A stretch of 55,871 nucleotides of DNA from Desulfopila aestuarii DSM 18488. GTDB lineage: Bacteria; Desulfobacterota; Desulfobulbia; Desulfobulbales; Desulfocapsaceae. The DNA is taken from assembly GCF_900143695.1 (NCBI RefSeq), contig NZ_FRFE01000033.1:1-55871 (forward strand). Direction: 5' to 3'. The notes beneath the pieces are model-generated. The model saw only the letters and a list, made by a program, of their open reading frames with translations. It ran no database searches and had not been told where the DNA came from. The position numbers were made by a program, and so were the translations under genes. Below, one piece after another: positions 34,719-43,881 of the stretch (the first letter of the stretch is position 1; each line of letters starts with the position of its first letter).

Positions 34719-36902
34719 TTAGGCAGGTAGGATTTTTCCCGCTAAGCTTCGCAGTTCCGTCTCATCCATCTGATTTTTAGTCGCAAGTACCCACAGATCA
34801 AATGCCGGCGGTCGACGTTTACCGGCCACCGAAATGAAGCCATTGGCTTTCAAGGTACCAATAAGCACTGTAAGCGTGAAGCCGCAATGGTGTGCCATAA
34901 AGGGATTATCACGTCTGGTGAACTGTCGATGCGAATAGACGATGTCAAATGGGGTCACAGGCCCGGCTGGCGAGGTATACGCCACTTCCATCAGCTTGTC
35001 GTCACTTATCATCTGTGCCGCTGCCTGTAAATCGGGGCAGGTGATGACCGCATAGCCTTCTGGTTTCAATACTCTCAGAAACTCCTGTATTGCTTTGGGA
35101 ATCTCACTGGGATAAAGATGCTCGATGTTATGGCTTGAGTATATAGCATCGATGCTCTCACTCTGTACTGCAGACATGTCGAGCATGGTGCCGAGAATAT
35201 CAGGTGTATTAGCAGGATCGATATCAAGACGAACTACCCGCCAGTCAGAGGAATGAAAGAAGGCAGGGACCTTCGCACCACTTTTTGGGTGTCCTGCACC
35301 GACATTTAATAGGGTTTTCTTGCTCGATGTTGTAGCTGATAGTTCTGCTTGCTGCTCTTTTTCCATAATGGTGTGATAGAGATCCTTGAGAGTTTCTTCA
35401 AAACTGCGTGTAAAGGTGACGACATCGCAAAGCGATGATTGCGCCATCATGCGGCGTAGGTTTTGGCGCAAATGCAACAGCTTTTGATGGTCGTTCGCCA
35501 ATGCGGCAGCAATACCTACATAGTCGGTGGCATCCTTGGCCGCAAGTTCGGTGAGGCCGATGGCTGAGAGAAAGGCAAAGGTCTGTCTGCTTACCACTCT
35601 GTTTTGCGGCCAGGTGATCACCGGTACACCCATCCATAACGCTTCGCAACTGGTCAGGCCACCAGTAAAGGGAAAGGGATCGAGGGCTATATCAATGTCT
35701 GCATATTCTCTTAACAGTTGGGCATGAAAGCTCGGACCACGCAACTCAATCCGGTCAGTGGAAATACCGCGCTGAAGAAAACATTGCGTTACCTGTTGTC
35801 GAAAATTTTCGTCATTGAACGTTCGCCATTTGAGGATGAGGCGTGAACCTGGGACAGCTAGCAGTATATCTGTCCATAGTTCATAGACGATCTCATTGAA
35901 TTTAGATGTGTTATTAAAGCAGCCGAAGGTGATGTGGCCATTATGCTGAAAGGGGGCTGGAGAAATTTTGGAAGAAGCCCACGATACAGGCGTGTAACAG
36001 AAACGACCTTGAGGCAGGCGGACGATAGGCTCCAGAAATTGTGACTCAGTGCCTGGCGGTGCATGGTATTCGTCTAGCAGCACGGCATCGATATATTCGA
36101 GCCCTGTTGTGGCAAAGTATCCAAGCCAGCTGATCATCACAGGTGCCGGTCGATGAGCGAACATTGTCAAGCGTGATCCAGCCGTATGGCCGGAGAGATC
36201 GATGAGAATATCGATATTGTCGAGCTCAATACGTTGGGCCAGGGCAGTGTCATCGAAAGTTGTCACATCGCGAAAGTTGCTGACATCTCGGATTGCTGTG
36301 GTGACCCAATCGTGGACATGGCCCGCGCTGTAGGTGTAGATGTTCAAGTGATGGTTATCATGGGTTGCGAGCACATCTTTTATAAACAACCCTACAGTAT
36401 GTTGGCAAAAGTCAGCAGAAACATAACCAAGGCGTAATGGACGAGAAGAGGCATGGCGAAATGCGGGTCGCGATCGGCGACCACCTGCCAGGCCAATAGC
36501 CCAAAGACCCCAATCACGAGCATGTTGTAGCCTTGCTGTATCGGATATCTGCGGATCATATTCGAGACTGATTAAGAGATTTCTACGAACAATGGGATGA
36601 GATGGCAGCTTTTCCAACAGTTCTTGATAGGATTGACGAGAAACCTCATGATTCGTCTTTGCGCTCTGCAGATTTGCAAGGTTGACGAGGGCCCGCAGGT
36701 CATGGGGGCCAAGGTTCAAGGAACGATCGAAACACTGTTGGGCATCAGTAAGAAACCCGGAGGACATGAGTATCGAGCCGACATCGAGCAAGGTTGCAAT
36801 ATCAGAATGCTGAGTGTCCATAATTTGGCGGCAAATGAACTGCATCTTTGCAAAGTCGCCAATCTGTGCGGCAGCTTGAGCCTGCTGTAATAGGCTGATC
36901 AT
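34719..36902 (-). CDS. GT41 (SPINDLY/OGT-like) glycosyltransferase fused to a methyltransferase
   Basis: 727 residues. TPR-like helices occupy about 1-140. A GT41 domain (about 150-520) shows LRLGYVSADFCQHTVG with the catalytic-region His, and IALDPFPFTGGLTSCEALWM followed by GVPVITW, the UDP-sugar binding motif. A class I SAM-methyltransferase follows (about 535-710) with LLNVGAGHPKSG and SSHNIEHLYPSEI. GT41 enzymes transfer a sugar from a UDP donor to Ser/Thr or Asn of proteins in the cytoplasm. Placed between the protease and the Thr-rich S-layer gene, it may glycosylate the S-layer protein and methylate the added sugar; that target is inference. Confidence 0.82.
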   Translation of the reverse strand: MISLLQQAQAAAQIGDFAKMQFICRQIMDTQHSDIATLLDVGSILMSSGFLTDAQQCFDRSLNLGPHDLRALVNLANLQSAKTNHEVSRQSYQELLEKLPSHPIVRRNLLISLEYDPQISDTARLQHARDWGLWAIGLAGGRRSRPAFRHASSRPLRLGYVSADFCQHTVGLFIKDVLATHDNHHLNIYTYSAGHVHDWVTTAIRDVSNFRDVTTFDDTALAQRIELDNIDILIDLSGHTAGSRLTMFAHRPAPVMISWLGYFATTGLEYIDAVLLDEYHAPPGTESQFLEPIVRLPQGRFCYTPVSWASSKISPAPFQHNGHITFGCFNNTSKFNEIVYELWTDILLAVPGSRLILKWRTFNDENFRQQVTQCFLQRGISTDRIELRGPSFHAQLLREYADIDIALDPFPFTGGLTSCEALWMGVPVITWPQNRVVSRQTFAFLSAIGLTELAAKDATDYVGIAAALANDHQKLLHLRQNLRRMMAQSSLCDVVTFTRSFEETLKDLYHTIMEKEQQAELSATTSSKKTLLNVGAGHPKSGAKVPAFFHSSDWRVVRLDIDPANTPDILGTMLDMSAVQSESIDAIYSSHNIEHLYPSEIPKAIQEFLRVLKPEGYAVITCPDLQAAAQMISDDKLMEVAYTSPAGPVTPFDIVYSHRQFTRRDNPFMAHHCGFTLTVLIGTLKANGFISVAGKRRPPAFDLWVLATKNQMDETELRSLAGKILPA

Positions 36903-37458
36903 TGGGAGGGCACACCGGTTAGCAGATATTGGAGTAAAGAAATTGTTACAGCGTGAATGAGACTACCCTGATAAAACGAACATCTCAACGGAAAAGGCAA
37001 ATATTGAACGTTTTATGATTGTGAGAGAATTAAGATAGCGGGGGAGATGGGCGGATTGAAGGCCTCGAAAACAGGGGATAAAATTGTAAAGAAATGTCTA
37101 CGAGTAGAAGAAGTTAAATCTGACCCCTTTTTTGCTATCAGGCTACTTGCTGGAAAGATCATTAATCTTGATGGATATCTGGTGCAGTTGGCAGTTTGCT
37201 GACGATTTCTCAATTGAAATATAAGTTGCCGACGAGGAACACAGGAGTCGGAGGAATCGATAGCAGGGAAAAAGTGTACTTTTACCTTGGATTGGAAGCT
37301 TACTTAATGACAAGTGATTTTTATAATGATGACCTTTTTTTGCTCGGATGTGGAAGTTCATGCCAGGTGGTGCTGGAGAACGGAAGGAAGACCCTGCCTT
37401 CAGCCGATTCTTGAAAAGGGTATAGTAAATAGTATCGGTACATTATTCAACAAGAATA
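36903..37458. other. Intergenic stretch without a supported gene
   Basis: No convincing coding sequence. A 72-residue frame at 37196-37414 starts with TTG, lacks a ribosome binding site and matches nothing known to me. On the minus strand AAAGGGGTCAGATTTAAC near 37115-37135 resembles sequence often seen around REP-associated transposase genes, but no transposase is recognisable. Confidence 0.4.
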
Positions 37459-37488
37459 AACCCCACACCTCTTGCGAAGGGTGGGGTT
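37459..37488 (-). terminator. Second terminator downstream of the S-layer gene
   Basis: AACCCCAC and GTGGGGTT form the base of a stem with a further CCT/AGG pairing and a small loop; on the minus strand GGGGTTTATTC follows. It lies 120 bases after the S-layer stop, behind the first hairpin. Confidence 0.65.
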
Positions 37489-37497
37489 AAAATTACA

Positions 37498-37556
37498 CAA
37501 CGACCCAGTTGTTGCATCGCCTGTGATAACAAGTTTCACGTTTAACTGGGTCGTTG
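37498..37556 (-). terminator. Large inverted repeat after the S-layer gene
   Basis: CAACGACCCAGTT and AACTGGGTCGTTG are perfect 13-bp arms around a 33-base loop, 50 bases past the S-layer stop codon. No T tract follows directly, so it may protect the 3' end of an abundant mRNA, with true termination at 37459-37488. Confidence 0.6.
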
Positions 37557-37606
37557 ATTTAGCTACCTATTTAAAGAGAAGCAAATATTTTCTACTACAA
37601 GCTGAA

Positions 37607-40600
37607 TTACACAACTGTCAAATCTGCTACACCAAAGTCAGTTGTCCCTGCCAGTTTAATAACCATGTCAGTCGCTGCTTGGAAGCCAGCTGTGACGTCG
37701 TTGATTACCAAATACGTGCCAGCGGCATCGCCGGTAGAGAAAACCACCTTCGCAGCATGGATATTGCCAGCACCTGTAGCAGATGCCGCCAATCTACCTG
37801 TAGCTGCGGCCAAATCGGTAGTTAAAGCTGTATAAACATCAGAGATTGTCGCCACTGATGTTGCGTTAGTAACCGTGGAACCAAAGGCTGCAAGCGTGCT
37901 TCCTGCCGCAAGGTTAATACCAGCAAGGCCACCAGCAGTGATAGTTGACGCCGTTGCAGAGTTATCGCCAGCAGTCAACTGGACCTTATCGACACCAGTT
38001 ACAAAGTTCGTAATTGTGTCAACATTTGCACCAGTAGCACCCACTGCCGTGTTTGCAATACCATAAATAACGGTATCAACACCGGCAGATCCTGTCAGGT
38101 CGATAGAATCAGCACCTGCTGCACCGGTAACACTATTAGCGGTTGATCCAGTACCCACCGAAATCGTATCCACTGCTGAACCACCGGTGATTGTGTCAAT
38201 ACCCGAACCACCGGTAATGGTATTTGCTGCAGTGGAACTACCGGTCAAGGTGTTGGTTCCAGCCGTTTCGGTGATTGTGACCTTGCCAAGTGAAGCTGCA
38301 AAGTTCAAGGTGTCATTACCCGTTGCTGAACCCAATACAGTAGCGTCAGTGGTCAGTGCTGCGGAAGTGAAGGTCACCGCACCTTTGGTGATACCGCTAG
38401 CATCTAATGTATGCAATGCAGTCCCAGTATGTGTCAGAGCCAGACCATTGTTACCCGCCACCTTGATGGTGGTTGCTGCTGCATCGGTCAGGGTCAGTGT
38501 GGCCAACTGAGCAGCGAACGCTGTAGCCGTGTCATTTGTGGTGAGATTGACAGTTTCTACACCCGGGGTTGCTAAAGCACCGAATACGCGTGCACCGCCA
38601 CTTAAATCACCCTTCATAATGAAGTTGATGGTATCTGATGCGCCAGTGAGGGCGTTGGTGGTGATGCTGGTACCTGCAGCACCGTAGGTGCTCTGAATCG
38701 TGTTACCGGTTGCTACGCCATTAAGTACCTGCGCTGCAGTGGCAGACACCATATTGATTTGGGTGAATGTACCCATACCAGAGACATCAATGGTTGAGGC
38801 GCTCTGAGTGGTGATGTCGAGTGTCTCAAAACCCGTAACTGCTGCCTTGAATGCAGTCTGAACTGCACCAGCGGTAGAAAGCGTGACAGCATCGGCATTG
38901 CTCAGTTTCAGAACATCAGTTCCATCACCACCAGCGATCGAACCGCCTGTACCCAGAGCTGTTACACTGAGATTAGCAATGTCATTCCCTCCACCTAAAG
39001 CGATTGCTTTGGTGGTTGCACCGACGGTTACAACATCCTCCCCGGCACCACCCGTATAGGCTACACCAGTTCCGATTGTAATAGTGTTTGCGCCGGTCTT
39101 GACACCGCTTGCAGGAGCCACAGCGGTGGAGGCGGAAGTGTCAACCGAGGTAAGGGTTGCTATTGCAGAGAGATCTACTGCCACACCGCCTGATCCCTTG
39201 ACGGTCACAGCTTGAAGTGCCGCATTACCGCCACCAGCGGTAAGGGTCAAAAGACCGGTGCCATCGACCGTCATGGTTTTGGCGGTTGCAGCGACTACAG
39301 CAGCAGTAGTTGCAGCATCAGCCTTGACGGTTACATCTGCAGCCTTGGCCACGGTCAGGGTGCCAAAGTTCTGTGCGCCAGTCACGTTCAGAGTGGCGCT
39401 GGTTGCTTGGGCATCAGTCAGGCCACCTTGAGCGGTCGTCCCACTGGCATTGATGGTCAATGCGCGGGTTGCGGCGGCAGCGGTTACGGTCGTGAGACCG
39501 GCAACGGCATTCAAGTTAACGGTGTTAATCGCATTACCGGTAAGCGTTGCAGCACCTGATGCTTTTTGAATGGTAATATTATTCAGGATTGAGCCAGTGT
39601 CTGCAGCTGTAGTTGATTTGTCAGTGACAGCCACAGTTGTGAAAGTGCCAGTTCCGGTAGCCTTAGCTGTGACATCCGTTGCACTGTTCAGCGTGATAGC
39701 AATTGCCGCAGCGGTCATATCAACTGCTGCACTGGCATCGGTGTAACTGAAATTCTTGATACCTGTTGCTATGCTGGTATCTGTAACGGTCAGTGCACCA
39801 GTTCCAGTTCCACCAGAGGCTGCTTGCGCGATGTTGATTTTTTCAACATTCGAGATCGTCACGGAGGACGGCAATGCAAAATTTGCTGCAGCACTCGCAG
39901 AGATATTCAATGTATCTGTGCCATTACCACCATTGATGGAATCAAATGCATTCAATGTTGTGGTGGTGGCAGAAGCAGTGATGGTACCGTTTATGGTATC
40001 GTCGTTCGCCGTACCAGTGATGGCATCTACACCAGTAGTAAGCGTGAACGTATCACCCGGAGTGCCGGCAGGGGTATCGTCAACCTTCTCGTCGTCGGGG
40101 ACTACTGTTACGGGAATACCCTCGGCCTGACCATACATTTCATAGTGGCCTAACGCGGTCAAACCTGCAGCTTTAAAATATGCCTGTAAATCGGCAACAG
40201 TCTTGCCTGCCCATTCGGGTGAGGTTGCAGGGTCAGCTTGCAGCGCAGCAAGTTTTGATGCGTAATATGAAGAGACGTCAAAACTATTTGATGGGTTTAC
40301 GTTCTCAGCATCGCCGTACGCCAGATAGTGCTGATAAGGGTCTGCAGTCCAAGCGGCTTGGAAAGCTGCTTTAGCAGCATCGATAGAGACATACAAGCCT
40401 GCATTGAAAAGAGAAGTGGCTTTAGCAAGAGTATACTGTGATGGATTGAAGTAAGCATTAGGAGCAAGTCCTTCTTGCCATCCCCATGCTTCATAGTGAG
40501 ACTCTGGGGTGTATCCGGCATTAGCCAGAAATGTATTAAGATCTGTGGTAGTTTTGGTTGCCCATTCCGGGTAGGTGGCTTGTAAAGCCGTGAGTTTAGC

Positions 40601-40639
40601 CGAAAGGTAATAACTTTGATCGAATCCTTGTAAGGCCAT
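37607..40639 (-). CDS. Large beta-repeat secreted protein, probable S-layer protein
   Basis: 1010 residues, very rich in Ala, Thr, Gly and Val and apparently free of cysteine. Residues about 6-180 carry three repeats of the surface module (GWQEGLAPNAYFN, PYQHYLAYGDAENVNPSN, GHYEMYGQAEG) shared with the neighbouring protease. The long middle is a series of short beta-strand repeats. Near the C-terminus GSGIDTITGGSAVDTISVG and GAAGADSIDL resemble RTX calcium-binding nonapeptides, and the tail is of type I secretion style. This matches RsaA-like S-layer proteins. GGAGGAAGGATTC precedes the ATG at 40639. Two palindromes lie in its leader, two hairpins follow the gene, and the exporter genes lie just upstream on the same strand. 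Confidence 0.82.
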   Translation of the reverse strand: MALQGFDQSYYLSAKLTALQATYPEWATKTTTDLNTFLANAGYTPESHYEAWGWQEGLAPNAYFNPSQYTLAKATSLFNAGLYVSIDAAKAAFQAAWTADPYQHYLAYGDAENVNPSNSFDVSSYYASKLAALQADPATSPEWAGKTVADLQAYFKAAGLTALGHYEMYGQAEGIPVTVVPDDEKVDDTPAGTPGDTFTLTTGVDAITGTANDDTINGTITASATTTTLNAFDSINGGNGTDTLNISASAAANFALPSSVTISNVEKINIAQAASGGTGTGALTVTDTSIATGIKNFSYTDASAAVDMTAAAIAITLNSATDVTAKATGTGTFTTVAVTDKSTTAADTGSILNNITIQKASGAATLTGNAINTVNLNAVAGLTTVTAAAATRALTINASGTTAQGGLTDAQATSATLNVTGAQNFGTLTVAKAADVTVKADAATTAAVVAATAKTMTVDGTGLLTLTAGGGNAALQAVTVKGSGGVAVDLSAIATLTSVDTSASTAVAPASGVKTGANTITIGTGVAYTGGAGEDVVTVGATTKAIALGGGNDIANLSVTALGTGGSIAGGDGTDVLKLSNADAVTLSTAGAVQTAFKAAVTGFETLDITTQSASTIDVSGMGTFTQINMVSATAAQVLNGVATGNTIQSTYGAAGTSITTNALTGASDTINFIMKGDLSGGARVFGALATPGVETVNLTTNDTATAFAAQLATLTLTDAAATTIKVAGNNGLALTHTGTALHTLDASGITKGAVTFTSAALTTDATVLGSATGNDTLNFAASLGKVTITETAGTNTLTGSSTAANTITGGSGIDTITGGSAVDTISVGTGSTANSVTGAAGADSIDLTGSAGVDTVIYGIANTAVGATGANVDTITNFVTGVDKVQLTAGDNSATASTITAGGLAGINLAAGSTLAAFGSTVTNATSVATISDVYTALTTDLAAATGRLAASATGAGNIHAAKVVFSTGDAAGTYLVINDVTAGFQAATDMVIKLAGTTDFGVADLTVV

Positions 40640-40660
40640 GAATCCTTCCTCCTGTTCACA

Positions 40661-40707
40661 TAACACGTGTTAATAATAGCGGGACATCCGCTTTCCAGTA
40701 CTGGAAA
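40661..40707 (-). promoter_or_regulatory. Leader of the S-layer mRNA with two perfect palindromes
   Basis: TAACACGTGTTA (40661-40672) and TTTCCAGTACTGGAAA (40692-40707) are both perfect palindromes between the promoter and the ribosome binding site. They may form small hairpins that stabilise the transcript or serve as operators. Confidence 0.55.
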
Positions 40708-40746
40708 CAACTTCTTTTTGTAACTTATGCTTTTACCTCAATACCA

Positions 40747-40773
40747 ATTATCTGAAGTAACAAGCATTGTCAA
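40747..40773 (-). promoter_or_regulatory. Promoter of the S-layer gene
   Basis: On the minus strand a consensus TTGACA (40773-40768), a 15-base spacer and GATAAT (40752-40747). The spacer is short, but ATAATT and TAATTG lie at 16 and 17 bases. The leader is about 100 bases, long for a bacterial gene and typical of S-layer genes. Confidence 0.5.
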
Positions 40774-40820
40774 GGTATTTAAGAGAAATAGTACTGCTTG
40801 TTTGACATAAAAAACATATT

Positions 40821-42137
40821 TCAAAGGGTTTCCCTCAGTGAATGGTCGAGATTTAATAAAATTGGTTCAGCAATATATTGGAGAAACGTCCTTTTTTCTG
40901 TAGTGATAAAACTGGTTGCGGTCATACCGGGCGAAAGCGTGACCTTGTTTTTTTCAAGGTCTTTTGGGTCGATTCTGATATGGATGATATACGATGGCAT
41001 CTGGTAACCTTGCGGGGTTCTCTCCTCCACACTGTCAGCAGATATATACGAAACCTTACCAAGGAGAGGGGGAATGGTGATGCGATTAAAGGCACTGATC
41101 TGTACTCGTGCCTCCTGATCAATAAAGACCTTGGTAATCTGGTCCTGGCGGAGGCGACAGTCCACAATCAGGTCGGCATTTTCGGGCACGATATCGAGAA
41201 TCGGGGCTCCTGGGGCGATTACTCCACCCTGTTCGGAATGGATATGAAGATTAAGCACGATACCGGTGACAGGGGCCGTGATGTCGAGGCGGTTTTCTGC
41301 ATCAACCTGTGGACCAAGCTGTTTTCTTGTCTGAAAAATTTCATCGCTCACCTGGCCAAGGTTGGCTGAAGCGGTCTCCCTGTAAGAGTTTTCAAGCGAA
41401 CGAATAGAGAAGTTGATCTCCTCTATCATCTCCCTGGATTCCGCAAGAACCTGGTTGAGGCTGGCCTTACGGCCTTTTCTCTCGGCAAGGTTGCGCTTGA
41501 GGGTCAGAACCTGGGCTTTATCGATATAGCGCTCGGTCATTAACTCTGATTTCGCCTTTATCTCCTCGGCAAGTGATAGCATGATTTCGGTATTGGCCTG
41601 CAGTTCATCCATTGTTCCCTGAATCTTCTGCTCGAGCTGACGGATGCGTGCCTTTTGAATGTTGATAGAACTCTCGAGCGACTTTCTGGTATCATCGAAT
41701 TGATCTTTTTCCACCTGGATCAATTCCTCAATATCGTCAATTCCTTTCGGGAGATTATCAGGAATGATAATGCTGTCGCGAAAATCACGTTGGGCCTCAA
41801 GGCGTGCCGCTTCTATCATTTTGGCCGCCAATCTGCCCCGCAACAAGGCAACGTTTGAAGTGACCTGTGAACTCTTTAAGCGGATAAGTACATCACCTTT
41901 TTCCACCCGGTCACCTTCTCTGACAAAGATCTGGTCGACGATACCACCTTCCAGGTGCTGAACGGTTTTTCGTTCCTGCTTCACTTTTACTGTACCCGGA
42001 GCGATGACGGCACCGCTAAACGGCATAAAAGCTGAAACCCCGCCAAGACCGCCAAAAAAGATGGCGATGACAACCATTCCCGCGAATATAAGGTTTTTGG
42101 GGTTGGTATTGATACTAGGTGTTGCTGGTATAGACAT
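40821..42137 (-). CDS. Type I secretion membrane fusion protein (HlyD family)
   Basis: 438 residues. One membrane anchor (about 15-38), a lipoyl-like half motif (GTVKVKQERKTVQHLEGGIV, then IFVREGDRVEKGDVLIRL), a coiled-coil hairpin (about 125-265) and the C-terminal beta-barrel with TLSPGMTATSFI. HlyD/PrtE/RsaE-type adaptors bridge the inner-membrane ABC exporter and the TolC channel. Third gene of the exporter operon (tolC-like, ABC, hlyD), one base after the ABC gene, with the S-layer substrate gene downstream. Confidence 0.92.
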   Translation of the reverse strand: MSIPATPSINTNPKNLIFAGMVVIAIFFGGLGGVSAFMPFSGAVIAPGTVKVKQERKTVQHLEGGIVDQIFVREGDRVEKGDVLIRLKSSQVTSNVALLRGRLAAKMIEAARLEAQRDFRDSIIIPDNLPKGIDDIEELIQVEKDQFDDTRKSLESSINIQKARIRQLEQKIQGTMDELQANTEIMLSLAEEIKAKSELMTERYIDKAQVLTLKRNLAERKGRKASLNQVLAESREMIEEINFSIRSLENSYRETASANLGQVSDEIFQTRKQLGPQVDAENRLDITAPVTGIVLNLHIHSEQGGVIAPGAPILDIVPENADLIVDCRLRQDQITKVFIDQEARVQISAFNRITIPPLLGKVSYISADSVEERTPQGYQMPSYIIHIRIDPKDLEKNKVTLSPGMTATSFITTEKRTFLQYIAEPILLNLDHSLRETL

Positions 42138-42138
42138 C

Positions 42139-43851
42139 TTAATTCACTGCCTCTCGTTTTTCGTCCGGGGCCTGGTTGTTTCTTGCCAACTGGATTGGTG
42201 GTTTGGCCGCAGGACCAAGAAGAGCCTGGAAGACCTCCTGGCGGGCGCCAAACCGTGCGACCTGGCCGTGCTGCAACATCAGGATCTTATCGACGCCGGA
42301 GAGCAGTATGGGCTTATGCGTGATTACTATAGTTGTGACCCCTTGCTGTTTCAAGATGGCCAGGGTGTTTAATAGTGCTTTTTCTCCCGCTTCATCGAGA
42401 TTGGAGTTGGGTTCGTCGAGCAGCACCAGTTTCGGATTGCCGTAGAGGGCGCGGGCAAGGGCGACGCGCTGGCGCTGACCACCGGATAGGGCATGTCCCG
42501 GAGTACCGAGATGGGTGTCATAACCATTGGGGAGATGGGTGATAAGGTCGTGTACCCCGGCGATCTGGGCGGCTCGGATAACTTTTTCCGGATCAGGTGT
42601 CTCAAGTCGGGCGATGTTTTCACTGACTGTTCCCGGGAAGAGTTCGACATCTTGAGGAAGATAGCCGATAAACTTGCCGAGATGCTCCTGATCCCATTGG
42701 AAAAGATCGAATCCGTCAAGGCGCACATTGCCACCCATTGATGGCCAGATGCCAAGAAGGAGCCTACCCAGGGTCGATTTGCCTGCAGCGCTTGGGCCGA
42801 TAAGGCCCAGGCTTTCACCGGGTTCTAGAGAAAAACTGATATTGCGCAATACATACACGCCATTTATGGCCAAAGATACCGCCTCGACATCGAGCTTGCC
42901 CGTTGGATCGGGGAGACTCATTGTTGTCTGTTGCGTCGCTTTGTCGACAAGAGTGGTCAAACGTTTATAGGAGCTTCTGGCTTCCAGGGTTTGCTTCCAG
43001 GTAGCCATGGCCTGATCGATCGGGGCAAGTGCACGGCCCATAATGATGGAAGAGGCAATCATGACGCCTGGAGTGCATTCGTTGATTACGGTAAGATATG
43101 CACCCACTCCGTAAATGATGACCTGCATGGCGGTTCGGATTGTCTTGGATACGGCCTGCAGCATGCCTGCATAGTTGCTGGCCTCAGTCTGCAGCATGAT
43201 GACATGGTTGTTCATTTTTTGCCATCTTCTTTGGGTGGCAGAGACCATCCCCATGGCGCCGACGCTTTCACTGTTGCGGAGACAAAGGGTGGTGAAATTG
43301 CTGGCGTTGCCGCTGACCGCATTGGCCATTTCAAGTCGCTTGCGGGTCAGCAGTTCCTGGCTGATGCCAAGAATCATGGAGGCAACGGCACCGCCGGTGG
43401 CGATCATGCCCATCAGGGGATGGACAAAGAAAATGAACAGTAGATACAGCGGGGTCCATGGGAGGTCGAACAGGGAAAAGATCGCATTGCCGCCCAAGTA
43501 ATTTCGCAAAATGTTAACGTCTCTCAGGCCACTGGCATAGCCTTTTTTTTGCAGGCCGCAGGCATCTTTCTGCATTTCACCGAAAACGAGCTTGGCCAGC
43601 TGCTGGTCAATGGCAACGCCGGCTTTCACCAGTAATCGCGAGCGGATAAAATCAAGCATGCCTTGCACGATTAGCGCTACTGCTGCTGCTGCCGAAATTG
43701 TCACCAGGGTTGGAATGCTATAGGAGCTGAGTACCCGATCGTAGATAGCCAACATATAGACGGGGAAAGTCAAGAACAGGATATTAATAAAAAAACTGAA
43801 AAGTCCTGCAAAAATGTAATACTTTGACCATGTGGCCAGAAATTTCTTCAT
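42139..43851 (-). CDS. Type I secretion ABC transporter (PrtD/RsaD type)
   Basis: 570 residues. Six membrane helices (about 1-300) followed by an ATPase domain with GPSAAGKSTLGRLL (Walker A), LSGGQRQRVALARAL (signature) and LVLLDEPNSNLDE (Walker B). No N-terminal C39 peptidase or C39-like domain is present, which is the PrtD/AprD/RsaD class that exports RTX and S-layer proteins with uncleaved C-terminal signals. The substrates are probably the S-layer protein and the protease. Confidence 0.92.
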   Translation of the reverse strand: MKKFLATWSKYYIFAGLFSFFINILFLTFPVYMLAIYDRVLSSYSIPTLVTISAAAAVALIVQGMLDFIRSRLLVKAGVAIDQQLAKLVFGEMQKDACGLQKKGYASGLRDVNILRNYLGGNAIFSLFDLPWTPLYLLFIFFVHPLMGMIATGGAVASMILGISQELLTRKRLEMANAVSGNASNFTTLCLRNSESVGAMGMVSATQRRWQKMNNHVIMLQTEASNYAGMLQAVSKTIRTAMQVIIYGVGAYLTVINECTPGVMIASSIIMGRALAPIDQAMATWKQTLEARSSYKRLTTLVDKATQQTTMSLPDPTGKLDVEAVSLAINGVYVLRNISFSLEPGESLGLIGPSAAGKSTLGRLLLGIWPSMGGNVRLDGFDLFQWDQEHLGKFIGYLPQDVELFPGTVSENIARLETPDPEKVIRAAQIAGVHDLITHLPNGYDTHLGTPGHALSGGQRQRVALARALYGNPKLVLLDEPNSNLDEAGEKALLNTLAILKQQGVTTIVITHKPILLSGVDKILMLQHGQVARFGARQEVFQALLGPAAKPPIQLARNNQAPDEKREAVN

Positions 43852-43881
43852 ACAACTGCCGCCTGAAAGAGGTGTTCTCTG

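Noticed and set aside
37115-37135. Sequence resembling the end of a REP-associated transposase element
   Set aside because: Only a short motif; no transposase or inverted repeats around it.
37196-37414. 72-residue open frame between the GT41 gene and the S-layer terminators
   Set aside because: TTG start, no ribosome binding site, no recognisable motif and overlapping frames of similar length on the other strand.
38187-40130. Plus-strand open frames inside the S-layer gene with low-complexity valine/alanine-rich translations
   Set aside because: They mirror the repetitive Ala/Thr codons of the real gene on the other strand.
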